DNA of 64,000 nt from Lentilactobacillus buchneri (GTDB taxonomy: Bacteria > Bacillota > Bacilli > Lactobacillales > Lactobacillaceae): NCBI RefSeq assembly GCF_018314255.1, contig NZ_CP073066.1:1984001-2048000 (forward strand), read 5' to 3'. The notes beneath the pieces were generated by a model. It was not told the origin of the DNA. It searched no databases and saw nothing but the letters and a program-made list of their open reading frames with translations. Made by a program: the position numbers and the translations under genes. Positions 1-9,304 of the stretch are shown here, one piece after another. The stretch's first letter is position 1, and the number at the start of each line of letters is the position of its first letter.

Positions 1-30
1 CGTCAGGTCTATAAGGAAAAACAAGAATAA
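1..30 (+). CDS. C-terminal tail of a gene truncated by the window edge
   Basis: Reading frame 1 from the first base gives RQVYKEKQE followed by TAA. The nearby hairpin at 45-88 has its T-run on the minus side, so it does not obviously terminate this gene. With only nine codons visible the product cannot be identified, and the frame may be open by chance. Confidence 0.3.
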   Translation, partial: RQVYKEKQE

Positions 31-44
31 GTTTGATTGACAAA

Positions 45-88
45 AAAGAGGCTGGCACAAAAGCTTTCACTTTTGTCCCAACCTCTTT
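45..88 (-). terminator. Hairpin of the GGGACAAAA family, terminator of the minus-strand DUF4044 gene
   Basis: The arms at 45-63 (AAAGAGGCTGGCACAAAAG) and 70-88 pair almost perfectly around a 6-nt loop. Read on the minus strand the stem is followed by a T6 run (complement of 42-47), placing an intrinsic terminator 12 nt past the DUF4044 stop codon. On the plus strand no T-run follows. Related hairpins occur at 5866, 25145, 59045 and, split by an IS, at 21050/22541. Confidence 0.75.
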
Positions 89-99
89 AAGTCGTTTGT

Positions 100-213
100 T
101 TATAAGAATGTCATGATTGCTGAAATGACCAGCGAACTGATCGTTGCAATAATCATGATCCAAACAAATACCAATGTAATTTTTTGAAATCTGGTTCTCT
201 TTTTACGCGCCAA
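100..213 (-). CDS. DUF4044 family small membrane protein (37 aa)
   Basis: A very short minus-strand gene. The product has a basic N-terminus (MARKKRTRFQK) and then one hydrophobic segment from about residue 12 to the end (ITLVFVWIMIIATISS...), which is the layout of the DUF4044 single-span proteins of lactobacilli. The chosen start is TTG at 213, because AGAAAGTGGTG, a near match to the 16S tail complement, lies about 6 nt upstream; in-frame GTG codons at 222 and 225 are alternatives without a good site. The gene is divergent from the DUF3397 gene. Function is unknown; a small membrane partner of envelope or division proteins would be only a guess from location. Confidence 0.7.
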   Translation of the reverse strand: MARKKRTRFQKITLVFVWIMIIATISSLVISAIMTFL

Positions 214-305
214 TATTCGCACCACTTTCTCTTGTATTCCATACACAGTTTAACTATCATTATCGTTCAATGCAATATGTTTTGTCAAAATCAGGAGGGT
301 AACTC

Positions 306-689
306 ATGCATATTTCTCCTTGGATGACTGACACGGTAACCTTTATAACGCAATTTCTGATTCTATTTGCAGTTGCCGGGTTTTTAGTTGTTTTAAGAAA
401 AAATCAATTTTTCAGGTCGAAGGTGCCGATTAAACCACTCGATTTTTGGCCGCCAATTTTGCTGTACTTCATTCACGAGATTAGTAAAAAGGGTTTGTCG
501 GGGTCATTCATTCCCGAAGTGGTGATTGTTTGGTTAGGGCTCACATTGATTGTGTTGATCTGGCAAATTTTTGCCAATCCGAATTTAACCTACAAGAAAT
601 TTTTTATCACCTTTTGGCGATTCAGTGATTTATTTTTATTCGGTTGTTGGATCGTCGTGGGGATTTATGTCATTTTTGAGTCTATCTGA
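306..689 (+). CDS. DUF3397 family integral membrane protein
   Basis: A 127-aa hydrophobic protein with about four transmembrane segments (roughly residues 10-28, 45-60, 70-90 and 105-125). Length, hydropathy and position just upstream of mraZ match the DUF3397 family, which sits at this place in many lactobacilli. The ATG at 306 has a strong AGGAGGG site 7 nt upstream. A hairpin plus T-run at 711-742 separates it from mraZ, so it is probably its own transcription unit. No enzymatic motif is visible and the function is unknown. Confidence 0.75.
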   Translation: MHISPWMTDTVTFITQFLILFAVAGFLVVLRKNQFFRSKVPIKPLDFWPPILLYFIHEISKKGLSGSFIPEVVIVWLGLTLIVLIWQIFANPNLTYKKFFITFWRFSDLFLFGCWIVVGIYVIFESI

Positions 690-710
690 ATCACTAGCTG
701 TTCATCGGAT

Positions 711-742
711 CAAAGCAGATTTTTATGCTTTGGTCTTTTTTT
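711..742 (+). terminator. Intrinsic terminator after DUF3397
   Basis: CAAAGCA (711-717) pairs with TGCTTTG (726-732) around an 8-nt loop and is followed by GTCTTTTTTTG. It separates the upstream gene from the mraZ promoter region. Confidence 0.7.
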
Positions 743-860
743 GTGCAGAAATGGGCAAATCTCCCCACCACTTTCTTATTGCCGTCAGATCAGTCCTGGA
801 CGGATTTTTAGTTGAATATGAAAACGGTTTATAACAAAAAAGTGACAAATTTTGAGGAGG

Positions 861-896
861 CGTGGTTGATAGTGGTGGATTGTGGTAGAATGTGAT
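861..896 (+). promoter_or_regulatory. MraZ operator with extended -10 promoter of the dcw cluster
   Basis: GTGG occurs at 862-865, 872-875 and 882-885, and GTGA at 892-895, each start exactly 10 bp after the last, so one helical face is presented. MraZ is known to bind its own promoter at short direct repeats containing G-rich triplets at about 10-bp spacing. An extended -10 (TGTGGTAGAAT, -10 hexamer 886-891) lies inside the array, and TTGATA at 866-871 is a poorly spaced -35. Bound MraZ would therefore block polymerase and autoregulate the cluster. The role is inferred from the family. Confidence 0.75.
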
Positions 897-925
897 TGTA
901 AACTGAAATTGGGGGTGATGACGAC

Positions 926-1351
926 ATGTTCATGGGTGAATATCAACACAACATTGACGCCAAAGGACGGATCATCATCCCCGCTAAGTTTCGCCAGGAT
1001 TTGGGCGACAAACTCGTTGTCACCCGTGGAATGGATGGCTGTTTATTTGGCTATCCGATGAGTGAATGGGAAAAGGTTGAACAAAAGATCGACACTTTGC
1101 CCGTGAATAAAAAGGATGCTCGTTACTTCACGAGATTCTTTTTCTCCGCTGCAGTTGAATGCGAATTTGACAAACAGGGGAGAATCAACATCCCCGCAAC
1201 TTTGAGGGATTACGCAAAAATTGAGAAGAAATGTGTCGTTGTCGGTGTCTCCAATCGTTTTGAAATTTGGAGTGACGATCGCTGGAACGACTTTAGTAAT
1301 GACGCCGAAGAGAACTTTAATGAAATTGCTGAAAATATGATTGATTTTTAG
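926..1351 (+). CDS. mraZ: Transcriptional regulator MraZ
   Basis: A 141-aa protein beginning [21 protein letters not shown], with two AbrB-like SpoVT half-repeats (about residues 5-50 and 76-123; the second carries [16 protein letters not shown]). MraZ forms a ring-shaped oligomer that binds repeats in its own promoter and represses the dcw cluster. The repeats lie 30-65 bp upstream of this start. GGGGGTG about 9 nt before the ATG is the ribosome site. It is the first gene of the division cluster and is followed 33 bp later by rsmH. Confidence 0.95.
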   Translation: MFMGEYQHNIDAKGRIIIPAKFRQDLGDKLVVTRGMDGCLFGYPMSEWEKVEQKIDTLPVNKKDARYFTRFFFSAAVECEFDKQGRINIPATLRDYAKIEKKCVVVGVSNRFEIWSDDRWNDFSNDAEENFNEIAENMIDF

Positions 1352-1384
1352 ATAAGCAGACATGCTGGAAACGGGGGTGATCGA

Positions 1385-2332
1385 ATGTCTGAATTTAAGC
1401 ATGTAACTGTCCTCTTAAACGAGGCGGTTAAGGGGTTGAATATTAATCCCGATGGTACATATGTCGATGCAACATTAGGTGGTGGGGGACATACCACCAA
1501 GATTCTTGAACAGTTAACCAATGGCCATCTTTATTCTTTTGATCAGGACGAAGAGGCGATTGCTTATAACCGGCAGCACTTGGCTGAATACATTGAAGCC
1601 GGCAAATTAACTTTGATTCACGATAACTTCCGTCATTTAAAATCAGCTCTCCAAAACGTTGATGTTTCGGGGATTGACGGAATCGTTTACGATTTGGGCG
1701 TTTCATCACCTCAATTTGACGAAGCCGGCCGCGGATTCAGTTATCGCTTTGACGCCCGCCTTGATATGCGAATGGATCAGGATAATCCAATCGACGCCTG
1801 GAAGATTGTGAATGAATGGCCTTACGAAAAGTTGGTCCGGATTTTCTATCGATATGGCGAAGAGAAGTTTGCCAAGTCAATTGCTCGGCGGATTGAAACT
1901 GCTCGACGAGAACATCCAATTGATACCACTAACGATTTAGTCGAAGTGATTAAAGAAGGAATCCCGGCAGCAGCCAGACGCCATGGCGGCCATCCTGCTA
2001 AGAAAGTCTTTCAAGCGGTTCGAATCGCTGTCAATGACGAATTATCTGCGTTGGAAGATTCACTGGAACAGGCGTTGGATTTGTTGAATGTCAACGGCCG
2101 AATCAGTGTCATCACTTTTCAATCTTTGGAAGATCGCTTGGTTAAAACCATGTTCAAAGAAAAAACGTCCTTGCCGGAATTACCGCCTAATTTACCGATC
2201 ATTCCCGAAGGCATTAAACCAAAATTTAAAAGTATTACTCGAAAACCAATTGTTCCAACTGAAGCTGAGTTAGAAGAGAATCATCGATCACATAGTGCCA
2301 AGTTGAGAATAATTGAACGAATTAAAAACTAG
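1385..2332 (+). CDS. rsmH: 16S rRNA (cytosine(1402)-N(4))-methyltransferase RsmH (MraW)
   Basis: A 315-aa SAM-dependent methyltransferase that modifies C1402 in the decoding centre of 16S rRNA. The SAM-binding glycine loop LGGGGHT is at residues 31-37, followed by [10 protein letters not shown] and the conserved [20 protein letters not shown] stretch; the C-terminus ends in [12 protein letters not shown], typical of the family. GGGGGTGATC precedes the ATG by about 4-9 nt. It lies between mraZ and ftsL, its normal dcw position, with no terminator on either side. Confidence 0.96.
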   Translation: MSEFKHVTVLLNEAVKGLNINPDGTYVDATLGGGGHTTKILEQLTNGHLYSFDQDEEAIAYNRQHLAEYIEAGKLTLIHDNFRHLKSALQNVDVSGIDGIVYDLGVSSPQFDEAGRGFSYRFDARLDMRMDQDNPIDAWKIVNEWPYEKLVRIFYRYGEEKFAKSIARRIETARREHPIDTTNDLVEVIKEGIPAAARRHGGHPAKKVFQAVRIAVNDELSALEDSLEQALDLLNVNGRISVITFQSLEDRLVKTMFKEKTSLPELPPNLPIIPEGIKPKFKSITRKPIVPTEAELEENHRSHSAKLRIIERIKN

Positions 2333-2352
2333 ATAAAGGAAGAGTACATATT

Positions 2353-2727
2353 ATGGCACAAAATAATTTAGCTCGTAACCTAACCGAACAACCGCAACCG
2401 TATGTTTCCAGCCCTGATCAGGCTAAAGTAAAACGGGTGAGCATTGCAAAAGCCCTCAAACTTTCGTCCTTTGAAAAGCTGTTAATTGTATGTGGCAGCG
2501 CAGTCTTAACTGTGTTAATGTTAGTAGTTGTATCGTCAAAAATTGCCTTGTCTAATTCACAGCATGAACTTCAGCATTTAGACAACCAGGTTGTGACGGT
2601 TCGCACCAGTAATACTAATTTAAAACAACAGATTGGTGAGCTGCAAAGCAGTACCCGTCTGGACAAAATTGCACACAAGAGCGGCATGTCACTCTCCAAT
2701 GCAAATATAAGGAATGTTACTAAATGA
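2353..2727 (+). CDS. ftsL: Cell division protein FtsL
   Basis: A 124-aa bitopic membrane protein: cytoplasmic N-terminus to about residue 42, one transmembrane segment (about 43-67, LLIVCGSAVLTVLMLVVV), then a short extracellular coiled coil (LSNSQHELQHLDNQVVTVRT) and the conserved tail. FtsL forms the FtsQ/DivIB-FtsL-DivIC complex that activates the septal synthase. Sequence conservation is low in this family, so the call rests on topology and on its place between rsmH and the division transpeptidase gene, which its stop codon overlaps (ATGA). Confidence 0.9.
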   Translation: MAQNNLARNLTEQPQPYVSSPDQAKVKRVSIAKALKLSSFEKLLIVCGSAVLTVLMLVVVSSKIALSNSQHELQHLDNQVVTVRTSNTNLKQQIGELQSSTRLDKIAHKSGMSLSNANIRNVTK

Positions 2728-4883
2728 AAGAGCCATCTGATCGTTCCGCAGACAAACTGAATGCCCGAAAAAGCCGGAAAATTGTTGGAATAAGTTTGTT
2801 CCTCGCATTTTTCCTGCTTTTTGCATTTTTAGGCAGTCGTTTACTTGTCATTGCGGTTGGGAAAAATGTTAAAAATGTCAATTTAAATGACCGCGCCGAA
2901 AAACTTTATACTCAAACTCAGACCCTCAAAGCCAAACGAGGATCTATTTATGATGCAAACGGTAACCCAATTGCCGAAGACACCAGTACATATTCGCTAT
3001 ATGCTGTTTTGGACAAGCAGCAAAAAGGGCTGAACGGCAAACCACTTTATGTTGTGAATAAAACTAAAACTGCCAGGGTGCTCGCCAAGTATTTACCGAT
3101 CACCGAAAAGAAGGCATTGAAAATTTTATCCCCCAAGGATAAACAGCCATTCCAAGTGGAATTCGGCAGCGCCGGGACCAATATTTCCTTACTGACTAAA
3201 AAGAAGATTGAAGCAGCCAAACTGCCAGGGATTGACTTTGTCCAAAAGCAGGCCCGCTTATATCCCAACGGCGTCTTTTCATCCAATTTGATTGGGGTGG
3301 CGGTTTCTGAAACCAACAAGAAGACCGGTACCGCCAACTTGGTTGGCCAAATGGGTATTGAAAAAGCCTTCAACAAAACGCTAGCCGGACAGAATGGCTT
3401 TAAAAACGCCCAGTACGATGTCTACGGGTACAAGCTTCCCGGTAAGCAGCAAAAAGAAAAGCCGGCCAAAAACGGGAATAATATTTACACGACGATTGAT
3501 TCACGGATTCAAACCCTGTTGGAGAGCGAGATGAACTCTGTTCAGTCACAAGTTCATCCGGCTGGAATGAACGCCGTTTTGATGGATGCCAAAACCGGAA
3601 AAATCGTTGCTGCTTCTCAACGACCAACTTTCAACGCGGCAACGCTGAAAGGCATCGGTTCGGCTTGGACCAACACGTTATCCTCCGATATGTACGAACC
3701 GGGGTCAACAATGAAAGTCTTTACGCTGTCATCGGCCATTAATTCGGGTCATTATAACGGCACTGACACCTATGAGTCTGGGCGTTATTCAATTGACGGC
3801 AAGATTGTTCCCGATTGGAATCCTGCCGGATGGGGCTATATCACTTATAACAAAGGATTTGCCTTGTCCAGTAACGTTGCCATGGCTCATTTGGAACAAC
3901 AAATGGGTCCCAAGACTTGGAAAAAATACATTAAGCGATTTGGTTTTCTTAAGAGCACCAATAGTGGCCTTCCGGGAGAACTCACCGGCAGAATTCAGTT
4001 CAATTATCCGATCGAACAGGCTGACACCTCATTTGGTCAAGGAATTGAAGTGACCACTTTACAAATGATGCAGGCTTTATCTGCCGTTTCAAATAATGGT
4101 ACAATGATGAAGCCGTACTTTATTTCTAAAATCACAAACCCGGCGAATAATAAAACGATTAAGCAATACGGCAAGCAAGTTGTTGGTCATCCGATCACTG
4201 CTGCAACCGCCAAAGCTGTCAGAAAGCACATGCAAGACGTTGTCTACAAGTCTTACGGAATCGGTGCCGATTACAAAATCAAGGGCTACCGGGTGGCTGC
4301 AAAGACTGGTACCGCTCAGGTCAGCAACGGAATGGGCGGTTATGCTTCCGGTGACGACAGCTATCTCTACTCTGTGGCTGGAATGGTTCCCGCCAATAAT
4401 CCACGCTACGTGATGTTTATCACGATGAAACAGCCCAAACTGACTGGGACCAAGACAGCTACACAATTGCTGGCAGAGATTTTCAAACCAGTGATTACCC
4501 GTGCGCTGCAGAACTCGAATACCAAACAGGCAACCGTCAAGCGGCAGGTACCAACGGTGACCTATCAGACAACGACCTATGCCAAACGGGTGATGAATGA
4601 AAAAGGCTTTAATGTTGTGACAATTGGGTCTGGCGATTCGATTCTCAAACAATCGCCGAGCGCTGGAACAACACAAGCCGAACAAAAGCGGGTCTTTTTA
4701 CTGACAAATAAAGGCTGGAAGATGCCGCGAATCATTGGCTGGAGTAAAGCCGATGTTGAAAAGTTCTGCTCGCTGACAGGCTTAAAACTTGAGTCTACTG
4801 GTAGTGGGTACGCTGACAGTCAAAGCATCAACTTTGAGAAGTCAATTGATACGGGCGATGTTTTAAAAGTAAATTTTGAATAA
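2724..4883 (+). CDS. Division-specific class B penicillin-binding protein with PASTA domains (FtsI/PBP2x type)
   Basis: A 719-aa septal D,D-transpeptidase. After a short cytoplasmic part comes one transmembrane anchor (about 21-45), a dimerisation domain starting near RGSIYDANG, and the transpeptidase with S328-T-M-K, S382-S-N384 and K527-T-G motifs. The C-terminus from about residue 590 carries two PASTA-type repeats, as in streptococcal PBP2x and Bacillus PBP2B. It cross-links septal peptidoglycan with FtsW (59367 here). Translation is probably coupled to ftsL by the 4-nt ATGA overlap. Confidence 0.94.
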   Translation: MKEPSDRSADKLNARKSRKIVGISLFLAFFLLFAFLGSRLLVIAVGKNVKNVNLNDRAEKLYTQTQTLKAKRGSIYDANGNPIAEDTSTYSLYAVLDKQQKGLNGKPLYVVNKTKTARVLAKYLPITEKKALKILSPKDKQPFQVEFGSAGTNISLLTKKKIEAAKLPGIDFVQKQARLYPNGVFSSNLIGVAVSETNKKTGTANLVGQMGIEKAFNKTLAGQNGFKNAQYDVYGYKLPGKQQKEKPAKNGNNIYTTIDSRIQTLLESEMNSVQSQVHPAGMNAVLMDAKTGKIVAASQRPTFNAATLKGIGSAWTNTLSSDMYEPGSTMKVFTLSSAINSGHYNGTDTYESGRYSIDGKIVPDWNPAGWGYITYNKGFALSSNVAMAHLEQQMGPKTWKKYIKRFGFLKSTNSGLPGELTGRIQFNYPIEQADTSFGQGIEVTTLQMMQALSAVSNNGTMMKPYFISKITNPANNKTIKQYGKQVVGHPITAATAKAVRKHMQDVVYKSYGIGADYKIKGYRVAAKTGTAQVSNGMGGYASGDDSYLYSVAGMVPANNPRYVMFITMKQPKLTGTKTATQLLAEIFKPVITRALQNSNTKQATVKRQVPTVTYQTTTYAKRVMNEKGFNVVTIGSGDSILKQSPSAGTTQAEQKRVFLLTNKGWKMPRIIGWSKADVEKFCSLTGLKLESTGSGYADSQSINFEKSIDTGDVLKVNFE

Positions 4884-4896
4884 TGAAGGATGGTAA

Positions 4897-5865
4897 ATGG
4901 CGACTATGGGTAATTGGTTAACACCTTTATTGAGTACATTTGTGATAACGGCAATTTTTATGCCAAGTTTGATTAAATATTTCCGAAGCCGACATGAAGG
5001 TCAGATGATTCGAGAAGAGGGGCCTTCGTGGCACGAAAAGAAGTCTGGCACACCGACGATGGGCGGCATTTTGTTCATCGTTGCGATCGTCTTATCCGAC
5101 TTGGTCTTCGGTGGGGCAAAAGGGATGTTGAACCCGACGCTTCTCATCTTACTGTTTGTCCTGATCACCTATGGTCTCCTTGGAATGTGGGATGACAGTA
5201 TTAAACTGTTTCGGCGTCAGAATGAAGGATTAAAGGCCTGGCAGAAGATGCTGGGACAAATTGTGGCCGCCGTGATTTTCTCGGTGGTATACATACACGA
5301 AGGCTTTCCAATGGCGATTAAAATCCCGTTTGGCGGCGACCTTCGATTAGGCTATTGGTACATTTTGTTCATTGTCTTTTGGCTGGTTGGCTTTTCCAAT
5401 GCTGTTAATTTGACCGATGGGTTGGATGGACTGGTTGCTGGTCTGGGAACGATTTCCTTTGCGGCCTACGGGATTATTGCTGCCGTTCAAAAGCAGACGG
5501 AAGTGGCCGTCTTTTGTTTCTCGGTTGTCGGTGGTTTGTTGGCATTCTTCATTTTCAATCACAAACCAGCCAAGATCTTCATGGGAGATATGGGGTCGCT
5601 GGCTCTCGGCGGAGCCTTGGCAGCCGTTTCCGTGCTGGTTCACCACGAGTTCTCATTGTTGATCATTGGGATTATCTACGTATGCGAAACGGCCAGTGTG
5701 ATTATTCAGGTGGGGTCGTTCAAACTGACTGGTAAACGGGTCTTCAAGATGACGCCGATTCACCATCATTTTGAAATGAGCGGCTGGTCAGAATGGAAGA
5801 TTGATATCGTTTTCTGGCTGATTGCCTTGGTGGCATCCGCCATTAGTGTGATGACGATAGTATAG
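4897..5865 (+). CDS. mraY: Phospho-N-acetylmuramoyl-pentapeptide-transferase MraY
   Basis: A 322-aa polytopic membrane enzyme that transfers phospho-MurNAc-pentapeptide to undecaprenyl phosphate, making lipid I. It has about ten hydrophobic segments. Signature elements seen are GTPTMGG near residue 50, NLTDGLDGL at 171-179, the [11 protein letters not shown] loop and the histidine-rich TPIHHHFE near the C-terminus. The ATG at 4897 is preceded by GAAGGA; an in-frame ATG at 4906 is less well placed. A GGGACAAAA-type hairpin starts right after the stop codon. Confidence 0.96.
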   Translation: MATMGNWLTPLLSTFVITAIFMPSLIKYFRSRHEGQMIREEGPSWHEKKSGTPTMGGILFIVAIVLSDLVFGGAKGMLNPTLLILLFVLITYGLLGMWDDSIKLFRRQNEGLKAWQKMLGQIVAAVIFSVVYIHEGFPMAIKIPFGGDLRLGYWYILFIVFWLVGFSNAVNLTDGLDGLVAGLGTISFAAYGIIAAVQKQTEVAVFCFSVVGGLLAFFIFNHKPAKIFMGDMGSLALGGALAAVSVLVHHEFSLLIIGIIYVCETASVIIQVGSFKLTGKRVFKMTPIHHHFEMSGWSEWKIDIVFWLIALVASAISVMTIV

Positions 5866-5901
5866 AGGTTGGGACAAAACGGCTGGTTTTGTATCCAGCC
5901 T
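5866..5901 (+). repeat. GGGACAAAA-family hairpin between mraY and murD
   Basis: AGGTTGGGACAAAAC (5866-5880) pairs with the segment at 5885-5901 (GTTTTGTATCCAGCCT) around a short loop. It starts at the base after the mraY stop codon and lies inside the otherwise continuous dcw cluster. The tail (ATTTGACTATTC) is not a T-run, so it should not be an efficient terminator. It resembles the hairpins at 45, 25145 and 59045. Confidence 0.75.
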
Positions 5902-5938
5902 ATTTGACTATTCATATGATGAAAAACGAGGGAGTAAA

Positions 5939-7318
5939 ATGAAAAAAATTGATGATTATAATCATAAGAAAGTATTGGTTTTGGGTGCTGGTAAAAGTGG
6001 CACCCACGCTGCTGAACTCTTAAAAGAATTGGGGGCAACAGTTGTTTTGAGTGATTCCAAACCCAGTTCTGAACTGCCTGAAGTCGCTGAGCTGCAGGAC
6101 GCCGGCATTCAAACGGTTACTGGTAAACAGGATCCGGCCATCTTAGACGATGGTTTTGACATTATGGTGAAAAATCCTGGTATTCCATACGATAACGCGG
6201 TTGTAGCTGCTGCCGTCGATCACCATCTACCAATCATTACTGAAGTTGAACTGGCTTCACAAATCACCGATGCCGAAATCATTGGTGTGACTGGGAGTAA
6301 CGGTAAGACCACAACGGTCACCATGATAACTGAAATCCTTAACCAGGAACGTGCCAAAGGGCATGCCTATGCTGCCGGTAATATTGGCATTTCTGCGACC
6401 GAAACTGCCAAGAAGGCGACGGCCGACGATACGATCGTGATGGAACTTTCCAGTTTTATGCTGCTGGGAATTAAGACTTTGCACCCACATGTGGCCGTTT
6501 TGACCAATATTTTCTCCAACCATTTGGACTACCATAAAACCCGGGAAAATTACGTGAATGCCAAAATGCGGATCACCATGAATCAGACGCCTGAAGATTT
6601 CTTTGTGGTCAACTTTGATTCTGATGAATGGCGCGGCTTAAGCAAACGCAGTGCTGCTAAGGTCGTTCCCTTTGCCAGAACAACTGAGATTGACAAGGGC
6701 GCTTACGAGAAGAACGGCAAGCTGTATTACAACGACGAATTCATCATGAATGCCGAGGATATCAAAGTTCCCGGAAAGCAAAACGTTGAGAATGCCTTGG
6801 CGGCAATTGCCTGTGCAAAAGTGCTGGGCAAATCCAATTTGGCAATCACCAATGTGTTGGAAACGTTCACCGGCGTTCGCCACCGGCTTCAATTTGTTCT
6901 TGAAGCCAACGGCCGCAAGTTCTACAACGATTCCAAGGCAACGGATATTGAGGCGACTCAGATGGCCCTTGAAGGTTTTGACAAACCAGTTGTTTTATTG
7001 GCTGGTGGACTTGACCGCGGTTATACGTTTGACAAACTGATTCCGCAATTTAAGGAACATGTTAAGGCTGCAGTCTTATTTGGCGAAACTGCCGATCTTT
7101 TGGAAGACTCCCTGAAGAAGGCCGGCATTCAAAATATTCAAAAAGTTGATAATATCGATGAAGCTGTTCCAGCAGCATACTCATTTAGTGATGAAGGCGA
7201 CATTGTGTTGCTTTCACCAGCCAACGCCAGCTGGGATCAGTTCAAGACCTTTGAGGAGCGTGGCGATCGTTATATTGCAGATGTGGAGAAATTGACGAAT
7301 AAGCAGGAGGGGCACTAA
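5939..7318 (+). CDS. murD: UDP-N-acetylmuramoylalanine--D-glutamate ligase MurD
   Basis: A 459-aa cytoplasmic ATP-dependent ligase that adds D-Glu to UDP-MurNAc-L-Ala. A Rossmann-like N-terminal domain ([17 protein letters not shown]) is followed by the Mur-ligase P-loop [11 protein letters not shown] at residues 116-126, the [10 protein letters not shown] segment, and a C-terminal domain with FYNDSKATD and [14 protein letters not shown] precedes the ATG. The stop codon overlaps the murG start (TAATG). Confidence 0.96.
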   Translation: MKKIDDYNHKKVLVLGAGKSGTHAAELLKELGATVVLSDSKPSSELPEVAELQDAGIQTVTGKQDPAILDDGFDIMVKNPGIPYDNAVVAAAVDHHLPIITEVELASQITDAEIIGVTGSNGKTTTVTMITEILNQERAKGHAYAAGNIGISATETAKKATADDTIVMELSSFMLLGIKTLHPHVAVLTNIFSNHLDYHKTRENYVNAKMRITMNQTPEDFFVVNFDSDEWRGLSKRSAAKVVPFARTTEIDKGAYEKNGKLYYNDEFIMNAEDIKVPGKQNVENALAAIACAKVLGKSNLAITNVLETFTGVRHRLQFVLEANGRKFYNDSKATDIEATQMALEGFDKPVVLLAGGLDRGYTFDKLIPQFKEHVKAAVLFGETADLLEDSLKKAGIQNIQKVDNIDEAVPAAYSFSDEGDIVLLSPANASWDQFKTFEERGDRYIADVEKLTNKQEGH

Positions 7319-8409
7319 TGCGTTTAATCATTTCTGGTGGCGGTACCGGCGGTCACATCTACCCGGCACTGGCAATTACCGAGGATTTACTTAAACAGGA
7401 ACCTGATTCAGAAGTTCTCTATGTCGGGTCTCAGCGAGGCCTGGAGAGTTCCATCGTTCCCGAGCAGGGAATCAAGTTTGTTGCCTTGGAAATTCAAGGG
7501 TTCAAGCGGTCGCTGTCATTGGAGAACTTCAAAACGGTGGCGTTGTTCCTAAAGAGCGTGCATGAATCCAAAAAGATCATTCGAGACTTTAAGCCTGACG
7601 TGGTCATTGGAACAGGCGGGTATGTTTCCGGAGCAGTGGTTTATGCCGCGGCCAAAGCCCACATCCCAACCATGATCCATGAGCAAAATAGTGCGGTTGG
7701 ATTAACCAACAAATTTTTGAGTCGCTATGTGGACAAGATTGCGATTGGCTTTCATGAGGCAGCCAGTCAATTTCCTAAAGAAAAAGTTGTCTTCGCTGGC
7801 AATCCCCGCGCCCAGCAAGTGGCTAATATGAAGAGTACTTTCAAGTGGTCCGATGTGGGGCTGCAAGATGGTGAACCGACCGTTCTCATTTTCGGCGGCA
7901 GCCAGGGGGCACCGGCAATTAATAAGGCCGTGATCGGCGCTGTCAGCGAGTTTAACAAACGCCAGTACCAAGTGGTTTTCGTCACCGGTCAAAAGCGTTA
8001 TCAAAACGTGATGAATTTGCTGGATAAAACGCGGATCAGCAGTAACTTCAAAATTCTGCCGTACATAAACAACATGCCGCAAGTCTTACCGAAAGTTTCG
8101 CTGATTGTCGGTCGGTCAGGAGCTACCAGCATTGCCGAAATAACGGCCCTGGGGATTCCAGCCGTTTTGATTCCAAGTCCATATGTCACGGCTGATCATC
8201 AAACCAAGAACACGATGAGTTTGGTTAACCGCGGCGCGGCATTGATGATCAAACAGGAAGATTTGAATCCTAAAAGTTTGTTAAAGGCCGTCGATCAGTT
8301 GATGCACGATTCAACGGCACGTGAGAAAATGGCAGAGAATTCAAAGCAGCTCGGCGTCGTTGATTCCGCTGACGAAATTTTGAATTTAGCCAGAACACTG
8401 ACCAAGTAG
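7318..8409 (+). CDS. murG: UDP-N-acetylglucosamine--N-acetylmuramyl-(pentapeptide) pyrophosphoryl-undecaprenol GlcNAc transferase MurG
   Basis: A 363-aa peripheral membrane GT-B glycosyltransferase that converts lipid I to lipid II. The N-terminal [13 protein letters not shown] loop (residues 7-19), [14 protein letters not shown], and the C-terminal [18 protein letters not shown] and TADHQTKN donor-site motifs are all present. Its ATG overlaps the murD stop by one base; AGGAGGGG lies just upstream. Neighbours murD and divIB match the usual Lactobacillus order. Confidence 0.96.
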   Translation: MRLIISGGGTGGHIYPALAITEDLLKQEPDSEVLYVGSQRGLESSIVPEQGIKFVALEIQGFKRSLSLENFKTVALFLKSVHESKKIIRDFKPDVVIGTGGYVSGAVVYAAAKAHIPTMIHEQNSAVGLTNKFLSRYVDKIAIGFHEAASQFPKEKVVFAGNPRAQQVANMKSTFKWSDVGLQDGEPTVLIFGGSQGAPAINKAVIGAVSEFNKRQYQVVFVTGQKRYQNVMNLLDKTRISSNFKILPYINNMPQVLPKVSLIVGRSGATSIAEITALGIPAVLIPSPYVTADHQTKNTMSLVNRGAALMIKQEDLNPKSLLKAVDQLMHDSTAREKMAENSKQLGVVDSADEILNLARTLTK

Positions 8410-8433
8410 TCTGATAATCGGGGGTAGAGATCG

Positions 8434-9216
8434 TTGGGAGCACAAGACCAAAATGGGAAGAATCACGGAGGATTGTTTCGCGATTTCCAAAATAGGAACG
8501 TCAAAAAAATGTGGCCGTTGGTGATGCTGATTACCATCATTTTGTTGGTCATGATCTTTATGATCTCGTCATACAGTCGCGTGAAAAAGGTCACCGTTTC
8601 CGGTAATGAGATTGTCAGCGATCAACAAATCAAGGCTTTTTCCCCTGTTAAGAAGGGAACGTCACTGTTTGCTGTCTGGGGGAAAACGGACAAGCTTGCC
8701 CAATCCCTCAAACAACGCAGCAGACGGATGCAATCGGTGAAGATGAAGCTGGTCAACTTTAATCAGGTGAAGATTAAAGTCGAGGAATATCCAACGATTG
8801 GCTATCTCTTCGTTCACGGCGGCTATCAGCCAATTTTAAAGAGCGGCGTGATTATTAAGGGGAAAGTTTTGAATCCCAAGGCCGGTTTTCCGGTTCTGAA
8901 GAAATTTCAAAATCCTAAAAAACTGCGGCGGACGATCAAACAGTACCGACGAATCAGTCCACCGGTTCGCGCAGTTATGAACACGATTAGCTTTTCACCG
9001 ACTAAGAGTAACCCCGATCGAATTTTTATTCAGATGAGTGACGGCAACAAAGTCTATGCGTCAATCAGTACATTTGGCGACAAAATGGACTACTATCCAA
9101 GCATCAGTTCCAAGCTGAAAGTCAAAAGTGTCATCAATTTGGAGGTCGGCGCCTATTCGTACCCAATCCCCCAAAAACAGACTTCAACAAAAACGACCAG
9201 TGTACAGGGCTATTAG
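8434..9216 (+). CDS. divIB: Cell division protein DivIB/FtsQ
   Basis: A 260-aa bitopic division protein. The N-terminus is cytoplasmic and basic, one membrane span lies at about residues 28-48 (WPLVMLITIILLVMIFMI), then a POTRA domain (YSRVKKVTVSGNEIVSDQQIK) and the beta domain. DivIB binds FtsL/DivIC and the septal PBP. It starts with TTG at 8434; GGGGGTAGAG lies 7-14 nt upstream and no better ATG exists nearby. It ends the murein-precursor part of the cluster; an 88-bp gap before ftsA may hold a separate promoter. Confidence 0.93.
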   Translation: MGAQDQNGKNHGGLFRDFQNRNVKKMWPLVMLITIILLVMIFMISSYSRVKKVTVSGNEIVSDQQIKAFSPVKKGTSLFAVWGKTDKLAQSLKQRSRRMQSVKMKLVNFNQVKIKVEEYPTIGYLFVHGGYQPILKSGVIIKGKVLNPKAGFPVLKKFQNPKKLRRTIKQYRRISPPVRAVMNTISFSPTKSNPDRIFIQMSDGNKVYASISTFGDKMDYYPSISSKLKVKSVINLEVGAYSYPIPQKQTSTKTTSVQGY

Positions 9217-9262
9217 AGCTAATTAATCTTTTTCGATGTTTATGATTGTGTTAAACTTATGT

Positions 9263-9268
9263 TATGTT
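9263..9268 (+). promoter_or_regulatory. Possible extended -10 promoter for ftsAZ
   Basis: TGTTATGTT at 9260-9268 fits an extended -10 in the 88-bp gap between divIB and ftsA, a place where many Firmicutes carry an extra promoter. The -35 region (around 9240) is weak, so this is tentative. Confidence 0.35.
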
Positions 9269-9304
9269 CAGAAAATATTCTAGATGTGGAGGTTCCTTAC
9301 ATAT

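Noticed and set aside
625..834. A 69-codon plus-strand frame after DUF3397
   Set aside because: It overlaps DUF3397 out of frame, runs through the terminator hairpin at 711-742 and has no ribosome site.
4089..4685. A 198-codon open frame antisense to the division PBP gene
   Set aside because: It is antisense to the conserved transpeptidase and PASTA region with no start site or family resemblance.
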